A DNA stretch of 6,759 nucleotides from Bacteroidota bacterium (lineage in GTDB: Bacteria > Bacteroidota > Bacteroidia > Bacteroidales > PXBB01). This document shows, piece after piece, positions 1 to 6,081 of the stretch. The stretch spans positions 1 to 6,759 of the forward strand of contig JAKIYU010000142.1 of NCBI GenBank assembly GCA_022708385.1, read 5' to 3'. Position numbers and translations under genes: made by a program. A model generated the notes under the pieces. It was not told the origin of the DNA. It was given only the letters and a program-made list of their open reading frames with translations, and searched no databases. The first letter of the stretch is position 1, and the number at the start of each line of letters is the position of its first letter.

Positions 1-608
1 CTGAGTTTAACAATTTCCACATTGACAGGCTTTTCTATAAGCTCCATGCCGGCAATGCATTGGTTAATTTTTTTATCAAGCAGTTTACCCCAACCATCGC
101 GGGATAGCTGAATTTTAGTGAGTGTTTTTCTGTAGGCATTAAATTGATTAATAGCTTTTTCAAACTCGTAATTCAGGTGGTAAGCCTGTGCCAGCAGGTA
201 GTTAATATCGGGGCTTATACCTGGGTCTAATTGAAGCGCCCTTTCGAAATAGGGAATTGACTTTGTTCTTTCAATAGTATTAAAATAGCAAATGGCGATT
301 TTAAAGTTTAATTCGGCATTAGCTGGGTTGAAATTAAAGGCCTTGAGGTATTCCTCAAGAGCATATAGGTACATTTGCTTGCCTATGGCATCGTCTTTAT
401 CTTTCTGGTCTCTTATAGCACGCAGATTTTCGGCTTCATAATACTGCTTGTCACCTTCTTTTATCTGTTTAAGAGCAGTTTTAAGTTCTTTTTTGGCATG
501 AGGAAAATTTTCCTTGGTAAATGCAATATTTTGATTTTGAGCATCTGCAAATAATGTAATTACCGAAAAGGTCAGGACAAAAAAGGGAGATTTTATAGCT
601 TTAATCAT
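1..608 (-). CDS. Secreted TPR-repeat protein, probable N-terminus of a PorE-like TPR-PD40-OmpA protein (partial)
   Basis: Translating the minus strand from the ATG at 606-608 gives 202 uninterrupted codons that run off the left edge of the window, so the C-terminal part is missing. Residues 1-23 look like a signal peptide: basic start (MIKAIK), hydrophobic core (FFVLTFSVITLF) and a cut after ADA before Gln. Residues about 80-165 form at least two TPR-like helical hairpins, with segments such as YLKAFNFNPANAEL, IPYFERALQLDP and LLAQAYHLNYEFEKAINQF. After a single Cys at 184, the segment IEKPVNVEIVKL resembles the linker that leads into a PD40/WD40-like beta-propeller in Bacteroidota proteins ending in an OmpA peptidoglycan-binding domain (the type IX secretion component PorE and relatives). 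That downstream architecture is inferred, not seen. The gene is separated from ubiA by 112 nt and probably has its own promoter. A plain periplasmic TPR protein is the alternative. Confidence 0.8.
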   Translation of the reverse strand, partial: MIKAIKSPFFVLTFSVITLFADAQNQNIAFTKENFPHAKKELKTALKQIKEGDKQYYEAENLRAIRDQKDKDDAIGKQMYLYALEEYLKAFNFNPANAELNFKIAICYFNTIERTKSIPYFERALQLDPGISPDINYLLAQAYHLNYEFEKAINQFNAYRKTLTKIQLSRDGWGKLLDKKINQCIAGMELIEKPVNVEIVKL

Positions 609-646
609 TTGTTAATAAGAGATTAGAAAAATAAATCAAACAAATT

Positions 647-671
647 GTATTTTTAAAATTTTCAAAAATAC
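647..671. repeat. Perfect inverted repeat, 8-nt arms, over a candidate -7 element
   Basis: GTATTTTT at 647-654 is the exact reverse complement of AAAAATAC at 664-671, with a 9-nt spacer (655-663). The repeat lies between ubiA and the TPR gene and covers the candidate -7 element TATTTTTG. It could be an operator for a dimeric regulator or a weak AT-only stem ending the upstream transcript. In a stretch this rich in A and T, a chance repeat is also possible. Confidence 0.4.
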
Positions 672-692
672 CAAAAATTTTGATTAATGAAA
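663..692 (-). promoter_or_regulatory. Candidate Bacteroidota-type promoter for the TPR gene
   Basis: On the minus strand, TATTTTTG (670 to 663) matches the Bacteroidota -7 consensus TAnnTTTG. A weak -33-like TTTC (692 to 689; the consensus is TTG or TTTG) sits 18 nt upstream. Transcription would begin near 656, leaving a leader of roughly 50 nt before the ATG at 608. The 112-nt gap and the change to a functionally distinct secreted protein support an independent promoter. The weak -33 element and the AT-rich background keep this tentative. Confidence 0.35.
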
Positions 693-720
693 TATTATTT
701 ATGTATATAAGGCAATCTTT

Positions 721-1596
721 TTACCTTAGTATTAACTCCAGGCAGGTAAAAACGCCAAAGACAAGGCTGCCGATACCATTGTTGATGAAAAATGCACTGT
801 TGATTTTTTCCAGACCATAACGCAAAACCAGGAAATGCTGAAACAGTATTAACAGCGAGAAAATACCTAATCCAATAAAGTAAACTAAGGCTTTACCAGG
901 TAATAATAGCCCAAAGTTAATAAGCAGTATAAGGCTTATAATATGAACAACGAATGCAAGTATGCGGGCACCCCTGTAACCCAGAAATGCGGGCACCGAC
1001 CTGAGATTGTGAGCCCGGTCGAAAGCAATGTCCTGTAAGGCATAAATAATGTCAAAACCCGCCACCCATAAGAGTACAGAGAACGACAGCAATAACGGTT
1101 GAAAGTCAAAATGATTGCATACCACAAGATATGCACCAAGAGGCGCAAGAGACAAAGCCAATCCTAAAAAAAAATGACTTAATACTGTGAACCGCTTCGT
1201 ATAACTATAGCCAAGAATTACCAGCAAAGCCACCGGCGACAAAAAAAAGCACAAATTATTAATAAAATAAGTCGTTACTATAAATAAAAGGGCGTTGAAT
1301 AAAGTAAAACTAAGAACGGCATTGTAACTTATTATTCGGGCAGGCAATTCCCTGTTGCTTGTTCGTGGGTTGAGTTTATCGAACCGGTTATCTGTTAGCC
1401 TGTTGAAAGCCATGGCCGCATTGCGGGCAAATATCATGCAAAGCAACATCAGCAGCAGCAATCGTAAACTAATGCCATCTCCGCAATCCTTTACACCCAG
1501 AAAAAAACCACTCACGGCAAAAGGCATGGCAAAAATGGTATGGCTGAATTTGACAAGAGAAAGATAATTTTTTATTTGACTGAAAAGTGTCGGCAT
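721..1596 (-). CDS. ubiA: UbiA-family polyprenyltransferase (4-hydroxybenzoate / MqnP-like)
   Basis: This 291-residue integral membrane protein has the two Asp-rich motifs of UbiA-superfamily enzymes, which transfer a polyprenyl chain from its diphosphate to an aromatic ring during quinone biosynthesis. The first motif is N65-RLT-D69-NRF-D73, within AFNRLTDNRFDKLNPRT. The second is D182 and D189-IAF-D193, within FDIIYALQDIAFDR. These Asp residues bind Mg2+ and the diphosphate. About eight or nine hydrophobic helices can be drawn, and the length is typical. The FNRLTDxxxDxxNPRTxNRxLP form of the first motif is that of UbiA and of the UbiA-like enzyme MqnP of the futalosine menaquinone route, not of MenA, whose motif is NDYxD-like. 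Since Bacteroidota normally make menaquinone and not ubiquinone, MqnP is the likelier role; the symbol given is only the family name. The start lies 17 nt after the PAP2 stop, so it is probably the last gene of the operon. The coding strand carries T9 and T8 runs (1166-1174, 1241-1248). Confidence 0.9.
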   Translation of the reverse strand: MPTLFSQIKNYLSLVKFSHTIFAMPFAVSGFFLGVKDCGDGISLRLLLLMLLCMIFARNAAMAFNRLTDNRFDKLNPRTSNRELPARIISYNAVLSFTLFNALLFIVTTYFINNLCFFLSPVALLVILGYSYTKRFTVLSHFFLGLALSLAPLGAYLVVCNHFDFQPLLLSFSVLLWVAGFDIIYALQDIAFDRAHNLRSVPAFLGYRGARILAFVVHIISLILLINFGLLLPGKALVYFIGLGIFSLLILFQHFLVLRYGLEKINSAFFINNGIGSLVFGVFTCLELILR

Positions 1597-1613
1597 AAAT
1601 TTGAAAAGAATTT

Positions 1614-2189
1614 TTAAAAATCAGATTTTTTTTTGAATGCAATTCTTTGGGCAAGCAAGTAAAATAAATAACCGCATAAAAAGCCCCAGATAGCACCGCA
1701 TAAAACATCGGCAGGGTAGTGAACCCCAAGGTAAATTCTGCTGTAGCCTATAAGGGCAGCACAACAAAAAATAACAATTGTTAATATCAGATAGGGTTTC
1801 CTGAGGCAGAAAAAAGTATAAGTTGCCACAGCAAAATTGTTTGCAGCATGTGAGGAAATGAAGCTGTAGGCCCCGCCGCATTTATTTTTAACGAGGTGTA
1901 CAAGTCCTTCCAGTTCAGGGTTATGGCAAGGGCGCAAACGCATAAACACATTTTTAAAAAGATAAACAGAAGTAAGGTCGCTTACACTCACCAGAATAAC
2001 GGCAAACAGCAGTATCCATACGCTTTTTCCCCTGTATTTCTTAATAATCAGGTAAATTATCAGAAGGTATAAAGGTACCCATGTAATGGTTTTGGATACC
2101 CACCACATAATAATGTCGAAAAAATCGGAATGTAAGCCGTTAATGAAAAGAAAAACTTCTTTATCCGTATTTGTAAGAAAATCAATCAT
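1614..2189 (-). CDS. PAP2-family membrane phosphatase (lipid phosphatase, possibly lipid A or undecaprenyl-PP)
   Basis: This 191-residue protein has about five or six membrane helices and the three-part acid phosphatase signature of the PAP2 family. C1 is K79-NVFMRL-R86-P87. C2 is S112-S113-H114, in FISSHAANNF, in place of the classical PSGH. C3 is S150-R151-IYL-G155-V-H157-YPA-D161. His157 is the expected nucleophile, with His114 as general acid. Such enzymes dephosphorylate lipid phosphates at the outer face of the inner membrane. Candidates in this phylum are undecaprenyl diphosphate phosphatases and LpxE/LpxF-type lipid A phosphatases. The substrate cannot be told from sequence alone, although kdsB in the same operon makes an LPS link reasonable. 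It starts 3 nt after the obgE stop. A run of nine A on the coding strand (1626-1634 on the plus strand) encodes the C-terminal Lys residues; slippage there would alter only the tail. Confidence 0.88.
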   Translation of the reverse strand: MIDFLTNTDKEVFLFINGLHSDFFDIIMWWVSKTITWVPLYLLIIYLIIKKYRGKSVWILLFAVILVSVSDLTSVYLFKNVFMRLRPCHNPELEGLVHLVKNKCGGAYSFISSHAANNFAVATYTFFCLRKPYLILTIVIFCCAALIGYSRIYLGVHYPADVLCGAIWGFLCGYLFYLLAQRIAFKKKSDF

Positions 2190-2192
2190 AAA

Positions 2193-3179
2193 TCAGGCTT
2201 CAAGAGTTTTCATAATCAGATCTTTCAGCTCATCAATACCCTTGTAAGCAACCGAAGAAATAAAAACACACGGGATTTCGGGTAGCTTTTTCTGAAGTTT
2301 TTTTAGCTCTTTTTCGGGCATGAGGTCTGTTTTGGTAATAGCAAGCAGTCGTTTTTTGTCCAGTAGCTCCCTGTTATACAGTTTCAATTCATTAAGCAGG
2401 GTTTTGTATTCTGTTTTAATGCTATCACTGTTACAGGGAATTAGAAAGAGTAGTAAGGAATTGCGTTCAATATGGCGCAGAAAGCGTAACCCAAGGCCTT
2501 TGCCTTCGTGTGCCCCTTCAATGATGCCAGGGATATCTGCCATAACAAACGATTTATAATTTTTGTACGAAACGATACCCAGATTGGGGGTAAGGGTAGT
2601 AAAAGGGTAATCTGCAATTTCGGGTTTAGCGGCTGATACTACTGACAACAGGGTTGACTTGCCTGCATTCGGAAATCCAACCAAACCCACATCAGCCAAT
2701 ATTTTAAGCTCTAAAATTTTCCATTTTTCCTGTCCCTTTTCGCCCGGTTGTGCATAGCGGGGGGTCTGATTGGTGGCCGTTTTAAAATGCTGGTTGCCCT
2801 GGCCGCCGCGACCGCCATGCAACAGTATATATGTTTCACCATCTTCGGTAATCTCGTGTTCCACGAGGCCTGTTTCTTCATCTCTGATAACTGTGCCCAG
2901 GGGCACTTCCACCGTTATGTCCTTGCCATAGGCACCTGAGCGTTGTGCTTTAGCGCCGTTTTCACCATGTTCTGCAATCAGGTGTTTCTGATATTTAAGG
3001 TGAAGCAATGTCCACAACTGCTTGTTGCCTTTTAAAATAATATGGCCGCCACGTCCGCCATCACCGCCATCGGGACCACCCCGTGGCACATACTTGGCGC
3101 GCATCAGGTGTGCCGAACCTGCGCCCCCGTTACCCGAACGGCAACAGATTTTTACGTAATCAATAAAGTTGGATGCCAT
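2193..3179 (-). CDS. obgE: Obg-family GTPase, ribosome assembly (ObgE/CgtA)
   Basis: This 328-residue protein is an essential-type GTPase that binds the 50S subunit and links its assembly to nucleotide status. The N-terminal Obg fold (about 1-160) is glycine-rich, with runs such as GNGGAGS (16-22), RGGPDGGDGGRGG (33-45) and GGRGGQGN (122-129). The G domain follows: G1 GFPNAGKS (168-175), G2 switch FTTLTPN (193-199), G3 DIPG (215-218) followed by the Obg-typical GAHEGKGLG, G4 TKTD (282-285) and G5 ISS (307-309). It ends soon after the G domain, so there is no OCT domain or acidic tail as in some Obg proteins. G4 has Thr where NKxD has Asn, an accepted variant. The start 3 nt after the upstream stop gives MASNFIDYVK, the usual Obg beginning. 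Its common Bacteroidota neighbour adk is not in the window. Confidence 0.97.
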   Translation of the reverse strand: MASNFIDYVKICCRSGNGGAGSAHLMRAKYVPRGGPDGGDGGRGGHIILKGNKQLWTLLHLKYQKHLIAEHGENGAKAQRSGAYGKDITVEVPLGTVIRDEETGLVEHEITEDGETYILLHGGRGGQGNQHFKTATNQTPRYAQPGEKGQEKWKILELKILADVGLVGFPNAGKSTLLSVVSAAKPEIADYPFTTLTPNLGIVSYKNYKSFVMADIPGIIEGAHEGKGLGLRFLRHIERNSLLLFLIPCNSDSIKTEYKTLLNELKLYNRELLDKKRLLAITKTDLMPEKELKKLQKKLPEIPCVFISSVAYKGIDELKDLIMKTLEA

Positions 3180-3182
3180 GAA

Positions 3183-3545
3183 CTAATTTTCTGCAAAATT
3201 AGGATAATTTGCCAATTCAACAGCAGGGTTCCAGAACAATTTGCTAAAGTTGGTAATTTTGTCGTTAATGACCTCAATGCCTTCATTTTCTAGTAACTGT
3301 TGCATGATGTCGGGGCCACCAAAGTGCCTTTTGCCTGACAAGATACCGTTCCTGTTTATCACTCTGTGAGCAGGCACATCAATAATATTATGTGATGCAT
3401 TTAGCGCCCATCCTACCATGCGCGATGCCTGTGGGCTGCCAATAAAGGCTGCAATGGCGCCATAAGTAGTAACCCTGCCATAAGGCACCAAACGCACGAC
3501 ATCGTAAACCCTTTCGAAAAAGCTGTTGTTATTTTGCATGGTCAT
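3183..3545 (-). CDS. Alkyltransferase-like protein (ATL, MGMT family, catalytic Cys replaced by Ala)
   Basis: This 120-residue protein corresponds to the C-terminal DNA-binding domain of O6-alkylguanine-DNA alkyltransferase. The winged-helix recognition segment YGRVTTYGAIA is at 22-32, with the conserved Tyr28. The Arg that takes the place of the flipped base is R42 in SRMVGWAL. The active-site motif PCHRV appears as P58-A59-H60-R61-V62, so the alkyl-accepting Cys is gone. The lesion-pocket region NRNGxLSGKxHFGG and LLENEGIEV follow as in the family. Such ATL proteins bind O6-alkylguanine without repairing it and, in characterised cases, flag it for nucleotide excision repair. I chose the ATG at 3543-3545. 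A TTG at 3548 and an ATG at 3539 are also in frame. The start lies inside the end of trmB (17-nt overlap), suggesting translational coupling. It stops 3 nt before obgE. Confidence 0.9.
   Translation of the reverse strand: MTMQNNNSFFERVYDVVRLVPYGRVTTYGAIAAFIGSPQASRMVGWALNASHNIIDVPAHRVINRNGILSGKRHFGGPDIMQQLLENEGIEVINDKITNFSKLFWNPAVELANYPNFAEN
3194..3220 (-). promoter_or_regulatory. Possible internal promoter upstream of obgE
   Basis: On the minus strand, TAATTTTG (3201 to 3194) fits TAnnTTTG. A TTG (3220 to 3218) stands 16 nt upstream, just below the usual 17-23 nt spacer. Both lie in the last codons of the ATL gene, and the start site would fall only about 8 nt before the obgE ATG. An internal promoter would allow Obg to be expressed independently of the long upstream operon. 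The evidence is a short motif match only. Confidence 0.25.
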
Positions 3546-4212
3546 CAAGGTTAAGCCTGAAGCGCAGATAGTTTATTCTGAACCCCTTTGACGAAAACAA
3601 GGTTTCGTAGTGTGTTTTTACTGATAAAACAGGGTCTTCGGGTGCATCGGCATAAACATCACGGGTAATGTATTCAATGTTTTGATTAAGCTCTGAAAGC
3701 AGGGCTACAGTATCTTCAAAAAAAGGAATATTATCCGTTTTAAGGTGTACGGTTGCATTTGGTTTGACAATGTTTTTGTAGCGGTACAGGAACTCAGCCG
3801 AAATAAGCCTTTTGCGTTGCCTTGGTTTCTGCAACTGCGGGTCAGGGAAAGTTATCCAAATCTCATCCACTTCACCCTGAATAAAAAACCTTTCTATAAA
3901 TTGAATCTGATTTCGTATAAAGGCAACATTTTTCAAGTTCGCTTCGGTAGCTGACTTACAAGCAGCGTACAACCGATCACCCTTAAAGTCCATGCCAATG
4001 AAGTTACGTTCGGGATACATAGCTGCCAGGGCAATGCTGTATTCGCCTTTGCCACAGCCTAGTTCAAGTGTAATGGGGTTATTATTGCCAAAGAATTTTG
4101 TGTGCCAGTGCCCTTTCATGAAAAAATCATCGGCATCCTGACGGTTAGGCGGTTGAAATATGTTGTCAAAGGTCAGGAGCTGTGCATATTTAAAAAGTTT
4201 TCTCTTGGCCAT
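3529..4212 (-). CDS. trmB: tRNA (guanine-N7-)-methyltransferase TrmB
   Basis: This 227-residue SAM-dependent enzyme makes m7G46 in the variable loop of tRNAs in the cytoplasm. The Rossmann fold begins with motif I LELGCGKGEY (49-58), followed by the acidic GMDFKGDR strand end (73-80). The catalytic segment TFPDPQLQKPRQRKR (121-135) contains the TrmB-specific FPDP; the usual FPDPWPKxRH is here a QLQKPRQ variant that keeps the basic stretch. LKTDN (157-161) and the C-terminal TxYE motif, THYETLFSSKG (200-210), are also TrmB hallmarks for SAM and tRNA binding. Length is normal for the family. It starts 12 nt after the stop of the SPOR-protein gene, and its last codons overlap the start of the ATL gene. 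Confidence 0.96.
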   Translation of the reverse strand: MAKRKLFKYAQLLTFDNIFQPPNRQDADDFFMKGHWHTKFFGNNNPITLELGCGKGEYSIALAAMYPERNFIGMDFKGDRLYAACKSATEANLKNVAFIRNQIQFIERFFIQGEVDEIWITFPDPQLQKPRQRKRLISAEFLYRYKNIVKPNATVHLKTDNIPFFEDTVALLSELNQNIEYITRDVYADAPEDPVLSVKTHYETLFSSKGFRINYLRFRLNLDDHAK

Positions 4213-4224
4213 GCATTCATTATT

Positions 4225-5295
4225 TTATCTGCAAATGATCCAGGAACCCTTTTGTTCCTTGTCGTTGATGCGTTTTAATTCCTGGTCAGCGGTTTGTTTG
4301 TCGGCATAAGCGCAATAGGCTACAGTGTAAAAACCATTCTGCGGGTTGTCGAGCATAAGTGCATTGGGGTAGCCTTTGGTTTTAAGTTCATCAACATATC
4401 TTTGCCCGTTTTCCATACTTTTAAAACTGCCGGCTACGATGTAATACATCTTCGAGCCAATGGGCGCTTGATTATTGGTGTTTGGTGTTACTGGCGGGTT
4501 GTTTTTTACGGGTTTTTCTTCGATATTAACTTTTAAAGTGTCCTTTTTTAGGGCTTTGTTTAATGTGTCAACCACCTCATTAAAAGCCCCTTCGAGAATA
4601 TTTTTAACGTCTTTCTTGCTGGATTTCTTTTTCTCTGACTTTTTATCGTCTTTCGCATCAATCTTGCTGTCTGTTTTTTTATCCTTTGAAAATATTTTGT
4701 CTTTTATTGAATAATACTGATTTTCGGCATAATACATGCCTTTTTTTACGTAGTCGGGGAAAACAAACCAGGAAGCTACAGCTGCTCCGGTAAGTATTAC
4801 AAATATAATAAGTATTACAAGCCATGCTTTGCTTTTTCTCTTCTTTGGTGCCTGTTGTGTGGGTTCAACCTTTTCCCTTTTTATAGCTGGAGAAGTGAAA
4901 TTCTCCATGCCGAATGCTTCAACTGAAAGGTTAATATCGTTGTTCAGCTCGAAGTTGTACCCACCATCTTCGTTTTTTGTAAGTACACCAAAACCTTCAA
5001 AAATGAACCTCCCAAACTTTTCAATATTAGTTCTTACTTCGGATATATAATTATTGACTATATTAATGGTTTCTGCTTTGGGTGTATTATATGTTGTACT
5101 CAGATAATTGACAAGGGTGTTATCGAAATTGGTTTCATCAGATGTAAAGGTTACCTTTTTTGAGGGCGCTTCGAATGTGTGATGAACAGGATGAATTTCG
5201 GCAGATACCTGTTCTGTGCTGAAGTAACCAAAACCAGCCAATACAACTTTATCCTGAATGGTCAACAGATATATGAGGTCTTTTTCAATATTCAT
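4225..5295 (-). CDS. HU (CCDC81-type)-TM-SPOR domain protein
   Basis: This 356-residue protein has three parts. Residues about 1-130 resemble the tandem CCDC81-type bacterial HU domains: MNIEKDLIYLL, VLAGFGYF, then the long helix ending in VRTNIEKFGRF and the FEGFGVLTKNEDGGYNFEL hairpin. A Lys-rich patch (151-156) precedes one transmembrane helix at about 157-179, so the HU part should be cytoplasmic. A Lys/Asp/Ser-rich, low-complexity periplasmic linker (about 200-280) leads to a C-terminal SPOR domain (283-356) containing YYIVAGSFKSMENGQRYVDELK, which in the family binds denuded septal peptidoglycan. It may therefore position DNA or a cytoplasmic partner at the division site, which is inference. 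ATG 5295 was chosen: the in-frame TTG two codons upstream adds only Met-Ala. The gene begins 26 nt after kdsB. Confidence 0.9.
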   Translation of the reverse strand: MNIEKDLIYLLTIQDKVVLAGFGYFSTEQVSAEIHPVHHTFEAPSKKVTFTSDETNFDNTLVNYLSTTYNTPKAETINIVNNYISEVRTNIEKFGRFIFEGFGVLTKNEDGGYNFELNNDINLSVEAFGMENFTSPAIKREKVEPTQQAPKKRKSKAWLVILIIFVILTGAAVASWFVFPDYVKKGMYYAENQYYSIKDKIFSKDKKTDSKIDAKDDKKSEKKKSSKKDVKNILEGAFNEVVDTLNKALKKDTLKVNIEEKPVKNNPPVTPNTNNQAPIGSKMYYIVAGSFKSMENGQRYVDELKTKGYPNALMLDNPQNGFYTVAYCAYADKQTADQELKRINDKEQKGSWIICR

Positions 5296-5321
5296 GGCCA
5301 AATTTATTGGTTATTAAAATA

Positions 5322-6068
5322 TTATAATTTGCTTGCCTTAATAAAATTTTCAACTTTTAATATATCCTCGGGTGTGTCAACGGCAAGGCTTTCGGAATCA
5401 CTAAAAACCACCCTGATGCAATAGCCGTTTTCGAGCCAACGCAACTGTTCGAGTGACTCTGCTTTTTCAAGGAGCGTTGGTTTTAGATTACATATATCAT
5501 CAAGTACACCTTTATTAAAGGCATATAACCCAAGATGTTTGTAAAATACCATCCCATCAGGCTCTTTTTCTCTTATATAAGGAATGGGGTATCTCGAAAA
5601 ATACAGCGCTTTGCCTGCTTTATCGGTTACGAGTTTGACGATGTTTGGATTGTTTTTATCTTCATCCTCTGTTAATGCTTTCCCAAGGGTGGCAATCTGT
5701 GTTTCATTAATTTTAAAACAGGCTGCCAGCTTGTCAATTTGTATAGGGTTTATCAAAGGCTCATCCCCCTGAATATTTATTATAACATCAAATTCGTTAT
5801 GAGGTGATAATTTTTTAGATGCTTCAAGGCAACGCTCAGTGCCCGTACTGTGATGTTTCGATGTCATCACGGCCTGACCTCCGAAAGAAACCACATGGTC
5901 GAAAATCCGTTCGTCATCGGTGGCTACAATAATGTTGGAAAGGCATTTTGCTTTAAGCACCTGTTTGTAAACCCGCTGAATCATTGTTTTGCCTGCAATC
6001 AACGCCAATGGTTTACCCGGGAAGCGGGTGGAAGCATAACGTGCAGGAATAATACCCAGTATTTTCAT
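5322..6068 (-). CDS. kdsB: 3-deoxy-manno-octulosonate cytidylyltransferase (CMP-Kdo synthetase)
   Basis: This 248-residue cytosolic enzyme activates Kdo with CTP to CMP-Kdo, the sugar donor used by WaaA on lipid A. Motifs in order are the nucleotide-binding loop IPARYASTRFPGKPL (7-21), ATDDERI (49-55), H73-STGTER (usually HxSGTDR), the NIQGDEP metal/nucleotide site (98-104; Asp102), FSRYPIPY (157-164), YKHLGLYAF (176-184), EKAESLEQLRWLENGY (201-216) and the final VDTPED (230-235). Length is standard. It starts 13 nt after the nucleoside-kinase stop, so it is probably transcribed with it. Its presence shows that the organism makes Kdo-containing LPS or another Kdo polymer. Confidence 0.97.
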   Translation of the reverse strand: MKILGIIPARYASTRFPGKPLALIAGKTMIQRVYKQVLKAKCLSNIIVATDDERIFDHVVSFGGQAVMTSKHHSTGTERCLEASKKLSPHNEFDVIINIQGDEPLINPIQIDKLAACFKINETQIATLGKALTEDEDKNNPNIVKLVTDKAGKALYFSRYPIPYIREKEPDGMVFYKHLGLYAFNKGVLDDICNLKPTLLEKAESLEQLRWLENGYCIRVVFSDSESLAVDTPEDILKVENFIKASKL

Positions 6069-6081
6069 ACAGGCTTAAAAA

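Noticed and set aside
1166..1248. T9 and T8 coding runs inside ubiA (1166-1174, 1241-1248) as possible phase-variable switches.
   Set aside because: The frame is intact, the runs fall in Phe-rich membrane helices of an AT-rich genome, and a quinone-synthesis gene is an unlikely target for phase variation.
1469..1729. An 86-codon minus-strand frame bridging the end of the PAP2 gene and the start of ubiA, which a one-base slip in the A9 run at 1626-1634 would join to PAP2.
   Set aside because: The extension has no recognisable domain and only reads ubiA out of frame, and the intact PAP2 and ubiA frames both end and start normally. A programmed frameshift is not supported.
2320..2559. Plus-strand open frames opposite obgE, including 2320-2559, 2748-2939 and 3042-3293.
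   Set aside because: They are antisense to strongly conserved GTPase and Obg-fold codons and show no family features.
5299..5306. A TAnnTTTG match (TAAATTTG on the minus strand) just upstream of the HU-SPOR gene.
   Set aside because: It ends only 3 nt before the ATG, so the transcript would start in or after the start codon, and no TTG is seen at the right upstream distance.
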